From Streptomyces lydicus (lineage in GTDB: Bacteria > Actinomycetota > Actinomycetes > Streptomycetales > Streptomycetaceae), in assembly GCF_000717345.1 (NCBI RefSeq), contig NZ_JNZA01000004.1:211023-275022 (forward strand): 64,000 nucleotides of DNA. Reading direction: 5' to 3'. The notes beneath the pieces are model-generated. The model worked only from the letters and a program-made list of their open reading frames with translations. It searched no databases and was not told where the DNA came from. Each line of letters starts with the position of its first letter. Position 1 is the first letter of the stretch. Below, in pieces: positions 7,956 through 16,607 of the stretch. Position numbers and translations under genes: made by a program.

Positions 7956-8762
7956 TCACTTCTCCTTGGCGGCCGACGGTGCGGTGGGCCGGTTGACGGT
8001 GGCGGCGGCGAGGAAGGCGGGGCGCTCCCCGCCGCCGTGGACGAGCAGGCTCGCGCCGGTCAGGTACGCGGCGCGGTCGGAGGCGAGGAACACGCAGGCG
8101 TCGCCGACCTCGGCCGGGGCGGCCAGCCGCCCGAGCGGCACGGTCGCGCCGACCGCGGCGACGCCCGCTTCGTCGCCGTAGTGCAGGGCGGCGCGTTCGG
8201 TGTGCACCATGCCGAGGACGACGGTGTTCACCCGGACCTCGGGGGCCCATTCGACGGCCATGGAGCGGGCGAGGTTGTCCAGGCCCGCCTTGGCCGCTCC
8301 GTAGGCGGCGGTGCCGGGTGAGGGGCGGGTGCCGCTGACGCTGCCGATCATGAGGATGCAGCCGCCGGCGGGCCGGCCGCGCATCACCTCGTAGGCGGCG
8401 AGGGACGCGGTCAGCGGTGCGGTGAGATTGAGGTCGAGGACCCGGGCGTGCCGGTCGGGGCCGGCGTCGGCGAGCAGGCGGTGCGGCGTCCCGCCGGCGT
8501 TGTTGACCAGGCAGTCGAGGCGGCCGTGGGCGGCGGCGAGCCGGCCGAAGAAGTCCCGTACGGCGGGCGGGTCGCGCAGGTCCACGGGGTGGAAGCGGGC
8601 AGTGCGGCCGGCCGCGGCGACCGGGGCGTCCGGGGGGCGGCGGGCGCAGATCGCCACGTCGGCCCCGGCCCGCAGGAAGGCGCGGGCGATTCCCGCGCCG
8701 ACACCCCGGGTGCCGCCGGTGACCACTGCCAGCCGCCCGGACAGATCGAGGGTCAGGCTCAC
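7956..8762 (-). CDS. SDR oxidoreductase of the HIP cluster, Rv3549c-like
   Basis: A 268-residue classical SDR with GGTRGVGAGIA (cofactor loop), NNAGG, catalytic Ser in IGSVSGT and YGAAK. The start is GTG 8762, preceded by GGGAGGGG at 6 nt. It is the first gene of a two-gene minus-strand unit with the SDR at 7043. The short region between it and echA20 holds a KstR2-like operator (8807-8826), so both directions are probably repressed together. By synteny with Rv3549c next to Rv3548c in Mycobacterium it belongs to steroid C/D-ring degradation; the exact substrate is inferred only. Confidence 0.82.
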   Translation of the reverse strand: MSLTLDLSGRLAVVTGGTRGVGAGIARAFLRAGADVAICARRPPDAPVAAAGRTARFHPVDLRDPPAVRDFFGRLAAAHGRLDCLVNNAGGTPHRLLADAGPDRHARVLDLNLTAPLTASLAAYEVMRGRPAGGCILMIGSVSGTRPSPGTAAYGAAKAGLDNLARSMAVEWAPEVRVNTVVLGMVHTERAALHYGDEAGVAAVGATVPLGRLAAPAEVGDACVFLASDRAAYLTGASLLVHGGGERPAFLAAATVNRPTAPSAAKEK

Positions 8763-8806
8763 TCGGCACCCCTCCCGCAGCGCGCCCGGCGCTGCTAACT
8801 TCGCTA

Positions 8807-8826
8807 CCTAACAAACGCTTGGTGGA
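8807..8826. promoter_or_regulatory. KstR2-like operator between the SDR pair and echA20
   Basis: The sequence AACAAACGCTTGGT (8810-8823) matches the published mycobacterial KstR2 consensus AnCAAGnnCTTGnT at every defined base except one (G to A at position 6). The wider 20 bp is an imperfect palindrome. A very similar element lies at 14521-14540 in the other divergent promoter of the same island. It lies just upstream of the echA20 start, so binding could block both promoters. Confidence 0.65.
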
Positions 8827-8844
8827 AAGGTAGCTGATCTGCTC

Positions 8845-9603
8845 ATGGGTGTCTCCACCTCCCGGCCCGAACCGGGCATCGCGGTCGTCACCATGGACTT
8901 CCCACCGGTCAACGCCCTTCCCGTGCAGGGCTGGTACGCCCTCGCCGACGCCGTGCGGGCGGCCGGCCGCGACCCCGGCGTCCGCTGTGTCGTGCTCACC
9001 GCCGAGGGCCGCGGCTTCAACGCCGGGGTGGACATCAAGGAGCTGCAACGGGACGCCGCGGCCGGTGGACGGCAGGCGCTGCTCGGCGCCAACCGCGGCT
9101 GCGCGGAGGCGTTCTCGGCGGTGTACGAGTGCGCGGTGCCGGTCGTCGCCGCGGTGCACGGGTTCTGTCTGGGGGGCGGAATCGGGCTGGCCGGGAACGC
9201 CGACGCGATCGTGGCCAGCGACGAGGCGGTCTTCGGCCTGCCGGAGCTGGACCGGGGCGCGCTCGGGGCCGCCACCCACCTCGCCCGGCTCGTCCCCCAG
9301 CACCTGATGCGCGCGCTCTACTACACCTCGCGCACCGCCACCGCGGACGAGCTGCGGGCACACGGCTCGGTGTGGCGCGTCGTCCCCCGGGACCGACTGG
9401 GCGCCGCGGCACGGGAGTTGGCCGGCGAGATCGCCCGGAAGGACGGATCCCTCCTGCGCCTCGCCAAGGCCGCGCTCAACGGCATCGATCCGGTCGACGT
9501 GCACCGCAGCTACCGCTTCGAGCAGGGCTTCACCTTCGAGGCGAACCTCAGCGGCGTCGCCGACCGGGTACGCGACACCTTCGGCCAGGAGGCCCGGACA
9601 TGA
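8845..9603 (+). CDS. echA20: enoyl-CoA hydratase-family ring hydrolase EchA20
   Basis: A 252-residue crotonase-fold protein with the oxyanion-hole pattern GRGFNAGVDIKEL and HGFCLGGGIGLAGNAD. In cholesterol catabolism EchA20 acts on the bicyclic HIEC-CoA, cleaving ring D hydrolytically to give COCHEA-CoA. The assignment here rests on gene order: divergent SDR pair, then echA20-ipdA-ipdB-ipdC, as in Mycobacterium tuberculosis Rv3548c-Rv3553. It overlaps ipdA by 4 nt (ATGA) and is the first gene of a four-gene operon. The long gap between GGAAAGG and the ATG leaves the start slightly open. Confidence 0.82.
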   Translation: MGVSTSRPEPGIAVVTMDFPPVNALPVQGWYALADAVRAAGRDPGVRCVVLTAEGRGFNAGVDIKELQRDAAAGGRQALLGANRGCAEAFSAVYECAVPVVAAVHGFCLGGGIGLAGNADAIVASDEAVFGLPELDRGALGAATHLARLVPQHLMRALYYTSRTATADELRAHGSVWRVVPRDRLGAAARELAGEIARKDGSLLRLAKAALNGIDPVDVHRSYRFEQGFTFEANLSGVADRVRDTFGQEART

Positions 9604-10442
9604 CCGACAAGACCATGACGCCCGAGGACGTGGTCGGCCGCCTGCGCAGCGGCATGACGCTCGGCATCGGCGGCTGGGGCTCGCGCCGCAAACCGATGGC
9701 CCTGGTGCGGGCGCTGCTGCGGTCCGGCGTCACGGATCTGACCGTGATCTCGTACGGCGGGCCGGACGTGGGCCTGCTCGCCGCCGCCGGCCGGATCCGC
9801 AAGCTCGTCGCGCCGTTCGCGACGCTCGACTCGATCCCGCTCGAACCGCACTTCCGCGCGGCCCGGCAGCGCGGGGCGTTCGAGCTGACGGAGGTCGACG
9901 AGGCGATGTTCATGTGGGGGCTGCGGGCCGCCGCCCACCGGCTGCCGTTCCTGCCCGTCCGGGCCGGCATCGGGTCGGACGTGATGCGCGTCAACCCCGG
10001 CCTGCGGACGGTCACTTCACCTTACGAGGACGAAGAGACGCTGGTCGCCATGCCGGCCCTGCGCATGGACGCGGCGCTGGTCCACGTCAACCGCGCGGAC
10101 CGGCTGGGCAACGGCCGCTACCTGGGCCCCGATCCGTACTTCGACGACCTGTTCTGCGAGGCCGCGGACACCGCGTACGTCTCCTGCGAGGCACTGGTGG
10201 ACGGCTTCCCGGCCGCCGCGCTGCAGACGCTGCTGGTCAAGCGGCACACGGTCACGGGTGTCGTCGAGACGCCGCACGGCGCGCACTTCACCTCGTGCGT
10301 CCCCGACTACGGCCGGGACGAGGCGTTCCAGAAGCTGTATGCGACCACGCCCTGGCCCGAGTTCGCGGCGCGCTTCCTGTCCGGTCCGGACGAGAAGTCC
10401 TACCGGTCGGCCGTCGACGCCTGGCACGAGGAGCAGCGGTGA
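9600..10442 (+). CDS. ipdA: COCHEA-CoA hydrolase subunit IpdA (CoA-transferase family I, alpha)
   Basis: A 280-residue alpha subunit of a family-I CoA-transferase-like enzyme: the N-terminal MTPEDVVGRLRSGMTLGIGG glycine loop and the ISYGGPDVGLL segment fit IpdA. With IpdB it opens ring C of COCHEA-CoA hydrolytically in the HIP branch of cholesterol and bile-acid catabolism, a known role of the mycobacterial and rhodococcal IpdAB. It starts at ATG 9600, overlapping echA20 by 4 nt, and its stop overlaps the GTG of ipdB. The tight coupling suits equal production of the two subunits. The later LGNGRYLGPDPYFDDLF stretch is also characteristic. Confidence 0.87.
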   Translation: MTDKTMTPEDVVGRLRSGMTLGIGGWGSRRKPMALVRALLRSGVTDLTVISYGGPDVGLLAAAGRIRKLVAPFATLDSIPLEPHFRAARQRGAFELTEVDEAMFMWGLRAAAHRLPFLPVRAGIGSDVMRVNPGLRTVTSPYEDEETLVAMPALRMDAALVHVNRADRLGNGRYLGPDPYFDDLFCEAADTAYVSCEALVDGFPAAALQTLLVKRHTVTGVVETPHGAHFTSCVPDYGRDEAFQKLYATTPWPEFAARFLSGPDEKSYRSAVDAWHEEQR

Positions 10443-11185
10443 CCGAGACCCTCCCGGCGACCCGCGCCGAGTACTGCGTGATCGCCTGCGCCGACGCCTG
10501 GCGCGGCAACGGCGAGGTGCTCGCCAGCCCGATGGGCGCGATCCCGTCCTTCGGTGCCCGGCTCGCCCGGCGCACCTTCTCCCCCGACCTGCTGCTCACC
10601 GACGGCGAGGCGGTCCTCGTGGGGCCCGACGGGCAGACCGAGGGCTGGCTGCCCTACCGGCAGCACCTGGCGCTGGTCACCGGCGGGAAGCGGCACGTCA
10701 TGATGGGCGCGAGCCAGCTCGATCGCTTCGGCAACCAGAACATCTCCTGCATCGGCGACTGGCGGCGCCCGGACCGCCAGCTGCTCGGGGTACGCGGCGC
10801 GCCCGTCAACTCCGTGAACCATCCGGTGAGTTACTGGGTGCCCCGGCACTCACCGCGGGTCTTCGTGGCGAAGGTCGACATGATCTGCGGCGTCGGCTAC
10901 GACAGCGCGGCCGCCGCCGGGCCGTCCGCGACCCGCTACCACCGCATCCCCCGCGTCGTCACCGACCTCGCGGTCCTGGACTTCGAGACCCCGGACCGGG
11001 CCATGCGGCTGGCGTCCGTCCATCCCGGTGTGACGGTCGGGCAGGTGCAGGAGGCCACCGGTTTCCCGCTCGTACTGCCCGACGAGGTGCCGCACACCCG
11101 GGAGCCCACCGCAGCGGAACTGCGGCTGATCCGGGACGTCATCGACCCCGAGGGACGGCGCGACCGCGAGGTGCCGGCGGCATGA
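10439..11185 (+). CDS. ipdB: COCHEA-CoA hydrolase subunit IpdB (CoA-transferase family I, beta)
   Basis: A 248-residue beta subunit partner of IpdA. The segment NGEVLASPMGAIPSFGARLA corresponds to the substrate loop of this family, and HVMMGASQLDRFGNQN is the conserved core. Start GTG 10439 overlaps the ipdA stop by 4 nt, and the stop overlaps the ATG of ipdC. The heterotetrameric IpdAB enzyme is a ring-opening hydrolase rather than a true CoA-transferase. The assignment rests on sequence class plus gene order; it could in principle serve another CoA-transferase reaction, but the complete HIP context makes that unlikely. Confidence 0.87.
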   Translation: MTETLPATRAEYCVIACADAWRGNGEVLASPMGAIPSFGARLARRTFSPDLLLTDGEAVLVGPDGQTEGWLPYRQHLALVTGGKRHVMMGASQLDRFGNQNISCIGDWRRPDRQLLGVRGAPVNSVNHPVSYWVPRHSPRVFVAKVDMICGVGYDSAAAAGPSATRYHRIPRVVTDLAVLDFETPDRAMRLASVHPGVTVGQVQEATGFPLVLPDEVPHTREPTAAELRLIRDVIDPEGRRDREVPAA

Positions 11186-12258
11186 CGGACGCCCGGATGG
11201 TGACCCCGCTGACCGAGCTGGTCGGGGTGCGGCACCCGCTCGTACAGACCGGCATGGGGTGGGTGGCGGGCCCCCGCCTGGTGTCGGCCGCCGCCAACGC
11301 GGGCGCACTGGGCATCCTCGGCTCCGCCACCATGACCGTCGAGCAGCTGCGCGCCGCGGTCCGTGAGGTCAAGTCCCGTACCGGGGCGCCCTTCGGGGTC
11401 AATCTGCGGGCGGACGCGGGCGATGCGGCGGAGCGCGTACGGGTCGTGGTCGACGAGGGGGTGCGGGTCGCCTCGTTCGCCCTGGCCCCCTCGCGCGAGC
11501 TGATCGCCCGGCTCAAGGACGCCGGCGTGCTCGTCATCCCGTCCGTCGGGGCCCGCCGGCACGCCGAGAAGGTCGCGGCCTGGGGCGCGGACGCGGTCGT
11601 CGTCCAGGGCGGTGAGGGCGGCGGGCACACCGGGAGCGTGGCGACGACCGTGCTGCTGCCCCAGGTCGTGGACGCGGTCGGCATCCCGGTGATCGCCGCC
11701 GGCGGCTTCTGCGACGGCCGGGGACTGGTCGCCGCGCTCGCCTACGGAGCGGCCGGGATCGCCATGGGCACCCGGTTCCTGCTGACGTCGGACAGCACCG
11801 TGCCGCGTGCCGTGCAGGACCGCTATCTGCGGGCGGGCGTACGGGACATCACCGTCACCACGAAGGTCGACGGGCTGCCGCACCGGATGCTGCGCAGCGA
11901 GCTGGTGGCGGCGCTGGAGCGCTCCGGGCGGGCCGCCGCGCTGCTGCGGGCCGTGCGCCATGCCGCGTCGTTCCGGAAGCTGTCCGGGCTGAGCTGGCCG
12001 CGGATGGTCCGGGACGGCCTGGCGATGAAGCACGGCAAGGAGCTGACCTGGAGCCAGGTCCTGCTGGCCGCCAACACCCCGATGCTGCTGCGGGCTTCCA
12101 TGGTCGAGGGCCGCACCGACCTCGGTGTGATGGCGTCCGGTCAGGTCGCGGGGCTGATCGAGGACCTGCCGTCCTGCGCCGAGCTGGTCGAACGGATCAT
12201 GGCCGAGGCGGCGCACACCCTGCGCGCGCTGCCCGGCCCCGCGCACGACACCTCCTGA
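11182..12258 (+). CDS. ipdC: IpdC-like flavin oxidoreductase (nitronate monooxygenase fold)
   Basis: A 358-residue TIM-barrel flavoprotein of the 2-nitropropane dioxygenase family: HPLVQTGMGWVAGPRLVSAA at the N-terminus, FGVNLRADAG, the FMN phosphate region QGGEGGGHTG, and AAGGFCDGRGLVAALAYGA. In the HIP pathway IpdC oxidises a CoA thioester intermediate before ring opening by EchA20 and IpdAB. It is the last gene of the echA20-ipdABC operon and overlaps ipdB by 4 nt. The 165-bp gap downstream is convergent with fadA6; it holds only a short GC-rich inverted repeat near 12260 and I see no gene in it. Confidence 0.85.
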   Translation: MTDARMVTPLTELVGVRHPLVQTGMGWVAGPRLVSAAANAGALGILGSATMTVEQLRAAVREVKSRTGAPFGVNLRADAGDAAERVRVVVDEGVRVASFALAPSRELIARLKDAGVLVIPSVGARRHAEKVAAWGADAVVVQGGEGGGHTGSVATTVLLPQVVDAVGIPVIAAGGFCDGRGLVAALAYGAAGIAMGTRFLLTSDSTVPRAVQDRYLRAGVRDITVTTKVDGLPHRMLRSELVAALERSGRAAALLRAVRHAASFRKLSGLSWPRMVRDGLAMKHGKELTWSQVLLAANTPMLLRASMVEGRTDLGVMASGQVAGLIEDLPSCAELVERIMAEAAHTLRALPGPAHDTS

Positions 12259-12423
12259 CCGCCCGGCGCGCGGGACGCCGTCAAACACCCCGCCATGTCA
12301 CAGCAACGGCACACACCGGCGGGAGAGGCAACACGACAATGCACGGTGCGGCGCGCGCCCTGCGCGTATTCCGGCACCTGCCCGGCGTCGCCCCGGGCGG
12401 GGCACCGGCTTCCCACCCTCCGG

Positions 12424-13590
12424 TCAGCGCCCCTGGAGACGTTCGATGATGGTGACGTTGGCCTGGCCGCCGCCCTCGCACATGGTCTGGAGACCGAACC
12501 GGCCGCCGGTGCGCTCCAGTTCGTGCAGCAGCGTCGTCATCAGCCGGACGCCGGTCGCGCCGAGTGGGTGCCCCAGGGCGATCGCGCCGCCGTTGACGTT
12601 GACCCGCTCGGGATCGGCGCCGGTCTCCTTCAGCCAGGCCAGCACGACCGGGGCGAACGCCTCGTTGATCTCGACCAGATCGATGTCGTCGAGGGTCATG
12701 CCGGCCTTCTTCAGCGCGTACGCCGTCGCCGGGATGGGGGCGGTCAGCATCCGGATCGGGTCCTCGCCGCGCACCGACAGATGGTGGATGCGGGCCCGCG
12801 GGGTCAGGCCGTGCTCGGCCACCGCCCGCCCGGAGGCGAGCAGCAGCGCGGCCGCGCCGTCGGAGACCTGCGAGGAGACCGCCGCGGTGAGCCGGCCGCC
12901 CTCGACGACCGGCGGCAGGGCGGCCATCTTCTCCAGGGACGTGCCGCGGCGCGGGCCCTCGTCGGCGGTGACCGGCCCGAAGGGGACGATCTCGCGGTCG
13001 AAGCGGCCCTCGTCGAGGGCGCGGACGGCCCGCTGGTGGGAGCGCAGTGCGTACTCCTCCATGTCCCGGCGGGTGAGGTGCCAGCGGGCGGCGATCAGTT
13101 CGGCGCCGTGGAACTGGTTGACGGGGGCGTCGCCGTAGCGGGCCCGCCAGCCCTCCGAGCCGGCGAACGGGCCGTCGGTGAGGCCCAGCGGCTCGGCGGC
13201 CTGCCGGCTGGCGAAGGCGATCGGGACCTGCGACATGTTCTGCACACCGCCGGCGACGACCAGGTCCTGGGTGCCGGAGAGCACGCCCTGCGCGGCGAAG
13301 TGGACGGCCTGCTGGGAGGAGCCGCACTGCCGGTCGACGGTGACGCCGGGGACCTCCTCGGGCAGGCCGGCGGCCAGCCAGCACGTGCGGGCGATGTCCC
13401 CGGCCTGCGGCCCGACCGCGTCCAGGCAGCCGAAGACCACGTCCTCGACGGCGGCCGGGTCGGCGCCGGTGCGCTCCATCAGCGCGGTCAGCACATGGGC
13501 ACCCAGGTCGGCGGGGTGGACGGCCGACAGGCCGCCGCCCTTCTTGCCGACGGGGGTACGGACCGCGCCGACGATGTATGCCTCGGGCAT
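12424..13590 (-). CDS. fadA6: thiolase FadA6 of the HIP pathway
   Basis: A 388-residue acetyl-CoA acetyltransferase-family thiolase. The nucleophile is Cys89 in VDRQCGSSQQAVHF; the C-terminal catalytic set is GGAIALGHPLGATG (His) and MCEGGGQANVTI (Cys). In mycobacteria FadA6 carries out thiolysis of the ring-opened methyl-oxo-octanedioyl-CoA. It is transcribed with the upstream SDR at 13670, convergent with ipdC. The 79-bp gap between them could carry a ribosome site only. Closely related thiolases serve ordinary beta-oxidation, so the specific role relies on context. Confidence 0.85.
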   Translation of the reverse strand: MPEAYIVGAVRTPVGKKGGGLSAVHPADLGAHVLTALMERTGADPAAVEDVVFGCLDAVGPQAGDIARTCWLAAGLPEEVPGVTVDRQCGSSQQAVHFAAQGVLSGTQDLVVAGGVQNMSQVPIAFASRQAAEPLGLTDGPFAGSEGWRARYGDAPVNQFHGAELIAARWHLTRRDMEEYALRSHQRAVRALDEGRFDREIVPFGPVTADEGPRRGTSLEKMAALPPVVEGGRLTAAVSSQVSDGAAALLLASGRAVAEHGLTPRARIHHLSVRGEDPIRMLTAPIPATAYALKKAGMTLDDIDLVEINEAFAPVVLAWLKETGADPERVNVNGGAIALGHPLGATGVRLMTTLLHELERTGGRFGLQTMCEGGGQANVTIIERLQGR

Positions 13591-13669
13591 GGTGTCTCCT
13601 CGGTCAGATTCTGCGGACGTGCCGGCCGGTTCCGCAAGGCGCGGCCGCCGCGCGCCCGCGGCAGGCCGC

Positions 13670-14452
13670 TCAGGCGTGCTGGGAGCTGACGGACACGGTT
13701 TCGCCGGTCATGTACGAGGCGTAGTCGCCGGCCAGGAAGACGATGACGTTGGCGACCTCCCAGGGCTCGGCGTACCGGCCGAACGCCTCCCGCTCGGTGA
13801 GTTCGGCGAGCAGCTCGGGGGTGGTGACCTTCACCAGGTGCGGGTGCATGGCGAGGCTCGGCGCTACCGCGTTGATCCGTACGCCGTAGCCGGCGGCCTC
13901 CAGCGCGGCGCAGCGGGTCAGTGCCATCACCCCGGCCTTGGCGGCGGCGTAGTGGGCCTGGCCGCGCTGGGCGCGCCAGCCGACGACGGAGGCGTTGTTG
14001 ACGATCACCCCGCCGCGGCCGGCGCTCCGCATCCGGCGCAGGGCGGCGCGGGTACAGCGGAAGGTGCCGTTCAGGGTGACGTCGAGGACGGTGCTCCACT
14101 GGGCGTCGGTCATGTCGGCGAGGTCGGCGGTGCCGCCGAGTCCGGCGTTGTTGACCACGATGTCGAGCCGGCCGTGGCGTTCCTCGGCGAGCGCGAGCAG
14201 GGCGCCGACCTGGTCCTCGTCGGTGACGTCGCAGGGCAGTGCGGCCACCCGGTCCGCGCCGAACTCGCCGGCCAGCGCCGCGGCGCTCTCCGTCAGCCGC
14301 CTCGCATGGGAGTCGCCGACGACGATCCGGGCGCCCTCCTCCAGGAAGCGGCGAGCGGTGGCGCCCCCGATGCCGGCGCCGGCGGCCGCGGTGATGACGG
14401 CGCTGCGGCCGGCGAGCAGCTGGTGGCCGGGCACATAGCGGGGCGGTGTCAT
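13670..14452 (-). CDS. SDR oxidoreductase, IpdF (Rv3559c)-like
   Basis: A 260-residue SDR with TAAAGAGIGGATARRF (cofactor loop), NNAGLGG, catalytic Ser in NNASVVGWRA and YAAAK. Length and gene order (next to fadA6 and an acyl-CoA dehydrogenase divergent promoter) match Rv3559c, named IpdF, an oxidoreductase that handles the hydroxylated HIP-CoA intermediate. It is the first gene of the minus-strand unit with fadA6. The divergent region upstream carries the second KstR2-like palindrome (14521-14540). In Mycobacterium kstR2 lies between these two genes; here it is absent. Confidence 0.8.
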   Translation of the reverse strand: MTPPRYVPGHQLLAGRSAVITAAAGAGIGGATARRFLEEGARIVVGDSHARRLTESAAALAGEFGADRVAALPCDVTDEDQVGALLALAEERHGRLDIVVNNAGLGGTADLADMTDAQWSTVLDVTLNGTFRCTRAALRRMRSAGRGGVIVNNASVVGWRAQRGQAHYAAAKAGVMALTRCAALEAAGYGVRINAVAPSLAMHPHLVKVTTPELLAELTEREAFGRYAEPWEVANVIVFLAGDYASYMTGETVSVSSQHA

Positions 14453-14520
14453 ACGCGGGCCTCCTCCGGCGGGTGCGCGCGGGCGCGGGGGCCTCGACGC
14501 TGCGGATGGCCGTACGTTAA

Positions 14521-14540
14521 CCTACCAAACACTTGTTAGG
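14521..14540. promoter_or_regulatory. KstR2-like operator between the ipdF-like SDR and the enoyl-CoA hydratase
   Basis: The palindrome CCTACCAAACACTTGTTAGG contains ACCAAACACTTGTT, which fits AnCAAGnnCTTGnT with the same single G-to-A change seen at 8807-8826. It ends where the ribosome site of the plus-strand gene (GGAAGGAGGGG) begins, so a bound repressor would block transcription into it. Two near-identical sites at the only two divergent promoters of the island support one shared regulator. Confidence 0.7.
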
Positions 14541-14553
14541 GAAGGAGGGGCGG

Positions 14554-15438
14554 ATGCCCGCTGCCCAGGACGAGGAGCCCGTGCGCTACGAGCGCCACGG
14601 TCCGCTCGCCACCGTCACCATGAACCGCCCGGACTACCGCAACGCCCAGAATTCCGCGATGACGTACGCTCTCGACCGCGCCTTCTACCGCGCCGCGGAC
14701 GACAACGAGGTCAAGGTCATCGTGCTGGCCGGCGCGGGCCGGCACTTCTCCGCCGGCCATGACATCGGCACCCCCGAGCGCGACGCGCACCTCCCCTTCG
14801 ACCGCACCGCCGGTCTGTGGTGGGACCACTCCGACAAGGCGGGCGCGGAGAGCAGGTTCGCCCGCGAGTCCGAGGTCTATCTGGGCATGTGCCGCCGCTG
14901 GCGCGAGCTGCCCAAGCCGGTGCTCGCCTCGGTCCAGGGGGCCTGTGTGGCGGGCGGGTTGATGCTCGCCTGGGTCTGCGACCTGATCATCGCCTCCGAG
15001 GACGCGTTCTTCGCCGACCCGGTGGTACGGATGGGCATCCCCGGCGTCGAGTTCTTCGCCCACCCGTGGGTGATGCCGCCGCGGATCGCCAAGGAGTTCC
15101 TCTACACCGGCGACCGGATGACCGCTCGGCGCGCGTACGAGGTGGGCATGGTCAACCGCGTCGTACCGCGTGACGAACTGACGCTTCGCACAAGGGAGTT
15201 GGCGCTGCGCATCGCCGAGATGCCGCGGCTCGGACTGGCCCTGACCAAGCGGGCGGTCAACCAGGCCGAGGACCTTCAGGGCCTGCACACCGGCCTGGAC
15301 TCGGTGTTCGGCCTGCACCACCTCGCGCACGCGCACAACGCCGAGACCGCCGCGGACCCGCTGGGCGGCATGGACATCCGCGCGATGCGGCAGCACTCCG
15401 CGGACCGTGCGCCCTCGTCACGGGAGGCGGGGGCCTGA
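14554..15438 (+). CDS. enoyl-CoA hydratase, extra member of the HIP cluster
   Basis: A 294-residue crotonase-fold protein, with VTMNRPDYRNAQNSAM, the oxyanion loop GRHFSAGHDIG and QGACVAGGLMLAWVCDLIIA. It is distinct from EchA20 (longer, with an inserted region after the first oxyanion loop). It begins at ATG 14554 after GGAAGGAGGGG and overlaps the acyl-CoA dehydrogenase by 4 nt. Position suggests hydration of the unsaturated acyl-CoA made by the dehydrogenase pair that follows. The M. tuberculosis KstR2 regulon has no hydratase at this point as far as I recall, so this is a variation. Confidence 0.82.
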   Translation: MPAAQDEEPVRYERHGPLATVTMNRPDYRNAQNSAMTYALDRAFYRAADDNEVKVIVLAGAGRHFSAGHDIGTPERDAHLPFDRTAGLWWDHSDKAGAESRFARESEVYLGMCRRWRELPKPVLASVQGACVAGGLMLAWVCDLIIASEDAFFADPVVRMGIPGVEFFAHPWVMPPRIAKEFLYTGDRMTARRAYEVGMVNRVVPRDELTLRTRELALRIAEMPRLGLALTKRAVNQAEDLQGLHTGLDSVFGLHHLAHAHNAETAADPLGGMDIRAMRQHSADRAPSSREAGA

Positions 15439-16607
15439 TGGACCTCGGCTTCTCCGCCGCGGAACACGCCTTCCGCGACGAGGCCCGCTCCTGGCTCGCC
15501 GGTCATGTGCCCGCGACCCCGCTGCCGTCGCTGGAGACCGCGGAGGGCTTCGCCGCCCACCGGGAGTGGGAGCGCACCCTCTTCGCGGACCGCTGGTCGG
15601 TGGTCACCTGGCCCGAGGAGCACGGCGGCCGCGGCGCCTCGCTCGTGCAGTGGCTGCTCTTCGAGGAGGAGTACCACGCCGCGGGCGCCCCCGGCCGGGT
15701 CGCCCAGAACGGCATCAGCCTCCTCGCCCCCACCCTCTTCGAGCACGGCACCGACGAGCAGCGCGCCCGCGTGCTGCGCCCCATGGCGAGCGGCGAGGTC
15801 GTCTGGGCGCAGGCGTGGTCGGAACCGGAGTCCGGCTCGGACCTGGCCTCGCTGCGCTCGACGGCGACCCGGACGACGGGCGGCTGGCTGCTCGACGGAC
15901 AGAAGACCTGGTCGTCGCGGGCCGCCTTCGCCGACCGCGCATTCGGCCTGTTCCGCAGCGACCCGGACACCGCACGGCCGCACCAGGGGCTGACGTATCT
16001 GATGTTCCCGCTGGACGCACCGGGCGTGACGGTACGGCCGATCGGCCGCCTCGACGGCAAGCCCGCCTTCGCCGAACTCTTCCTCGACGAGGTGTTCGTG
16101 CCCGACGCGGACGTCATCGGGGAGCCGGGGCAGGGCTGGCGGGTCGCGATGAGCACCGCGGGCAACGAGCGTGGCCTGACACTGCGCAGCCCGGGCCGCT
16201 ACACGGCGGCCGCCGAGCGGCTGGCCGCGCTGTGGCGCGCGGCGCCGGCCGGGACCGATCCGGCCCTCGGCGGCCGGGTGGCCGACGCCCTCACCGGCGC
16301 CCGCGCCTACCAGCTGTTCGCCTACGCCCAGGCGTCCCGGCTGGCGGCCGGGCACTCCCTGGGCGCGGAGCCTAGCCTGAACAAGGTCTTCTGGTCCGAG
16401 CTGGACCTCGCACTGCACGAGACGGCGCTGGAACTGCTGGGCCCGTACGGAGCGCTCTCCGACGAGGCCGTCGAGGCACCGGCGCACGGGAGTTGGGCCG
16501 AGGGCTACACCTTCGCGCTCGCCGGGCCGATCTACGCGGGCACCAACGAGATCCAGCGCGACATCATCGCCGAGCGGCTGCTCGGCCTGCCGAAGGGACG
16601 CCGGTGA
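15438..16607 (+). CDS. acyl-CoA dehydrogenase, FadE30/IpdE1-like
   Basis: A 389-residue acyl-CoA dehydrogenase with the full three-domain pattern: helical N-terminus (LGFSAAEHAFRDEARSWLAG), beta-domain WAQAWSEPESGSDLASL, and C-terminal YAGTNEIQRDIIAERLLG. Length and neighbours match FadE30, now IpdE1, which pairs with IpdE2 to form a heterotetramer that dehydrogenates the side-chain CoA thioester in HIP catabolism. The gene overlaps both neighbours by 4 nt (ATGA), consistent with co-translation of two subunits. The N-terminal region DRWSVVTWPEEHGGRG is typical of this subgroup. Confidence 0.84.
   Translation: MDLGFSAAEHAFRDEARSWLAGHVPATPLPSLETAEGFAAHREWERTLFADRWSVVTWPEEHGGRGASLVQWLLFEEEYHAAGAPGRVAQNGISLLAPTLFEHGTDEQRARVLRPMASGEVVWAQAWSEPESGSDLASLRSTATRTTGGWLLDGQKTWSSRAAFADRAFGLFRSDPDTARPHQGLTYLMFPLDAPGVTVRPIGRLDGKPAFAELFLDEVFVPDADVIGEPGQGWRVAMSTAGNERGLTLRSPGRYTAAAERLAALWRAAPAGTDPALGGRVADALTGARAYQLFAYAQASRLAAGHSLGAEPSLNKVFWSELDLALHETALELLGPYGALSDEAVEAPAHGSWAEGYTFALAGPIYAGTNEIQRDIIAERLLGLPKGRR

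Noticed and set aside
7558..9504. 648-codon minus-strand frame across the second SDR and echA20
   Set aside because: It runs through two well-supported genes in another frame and has no family features.
12259..12423. Possible terminator between ipdC and fadA6
   Set aside because: Only a short CCCG/CGGG hairpin; too common in this base composition to call.
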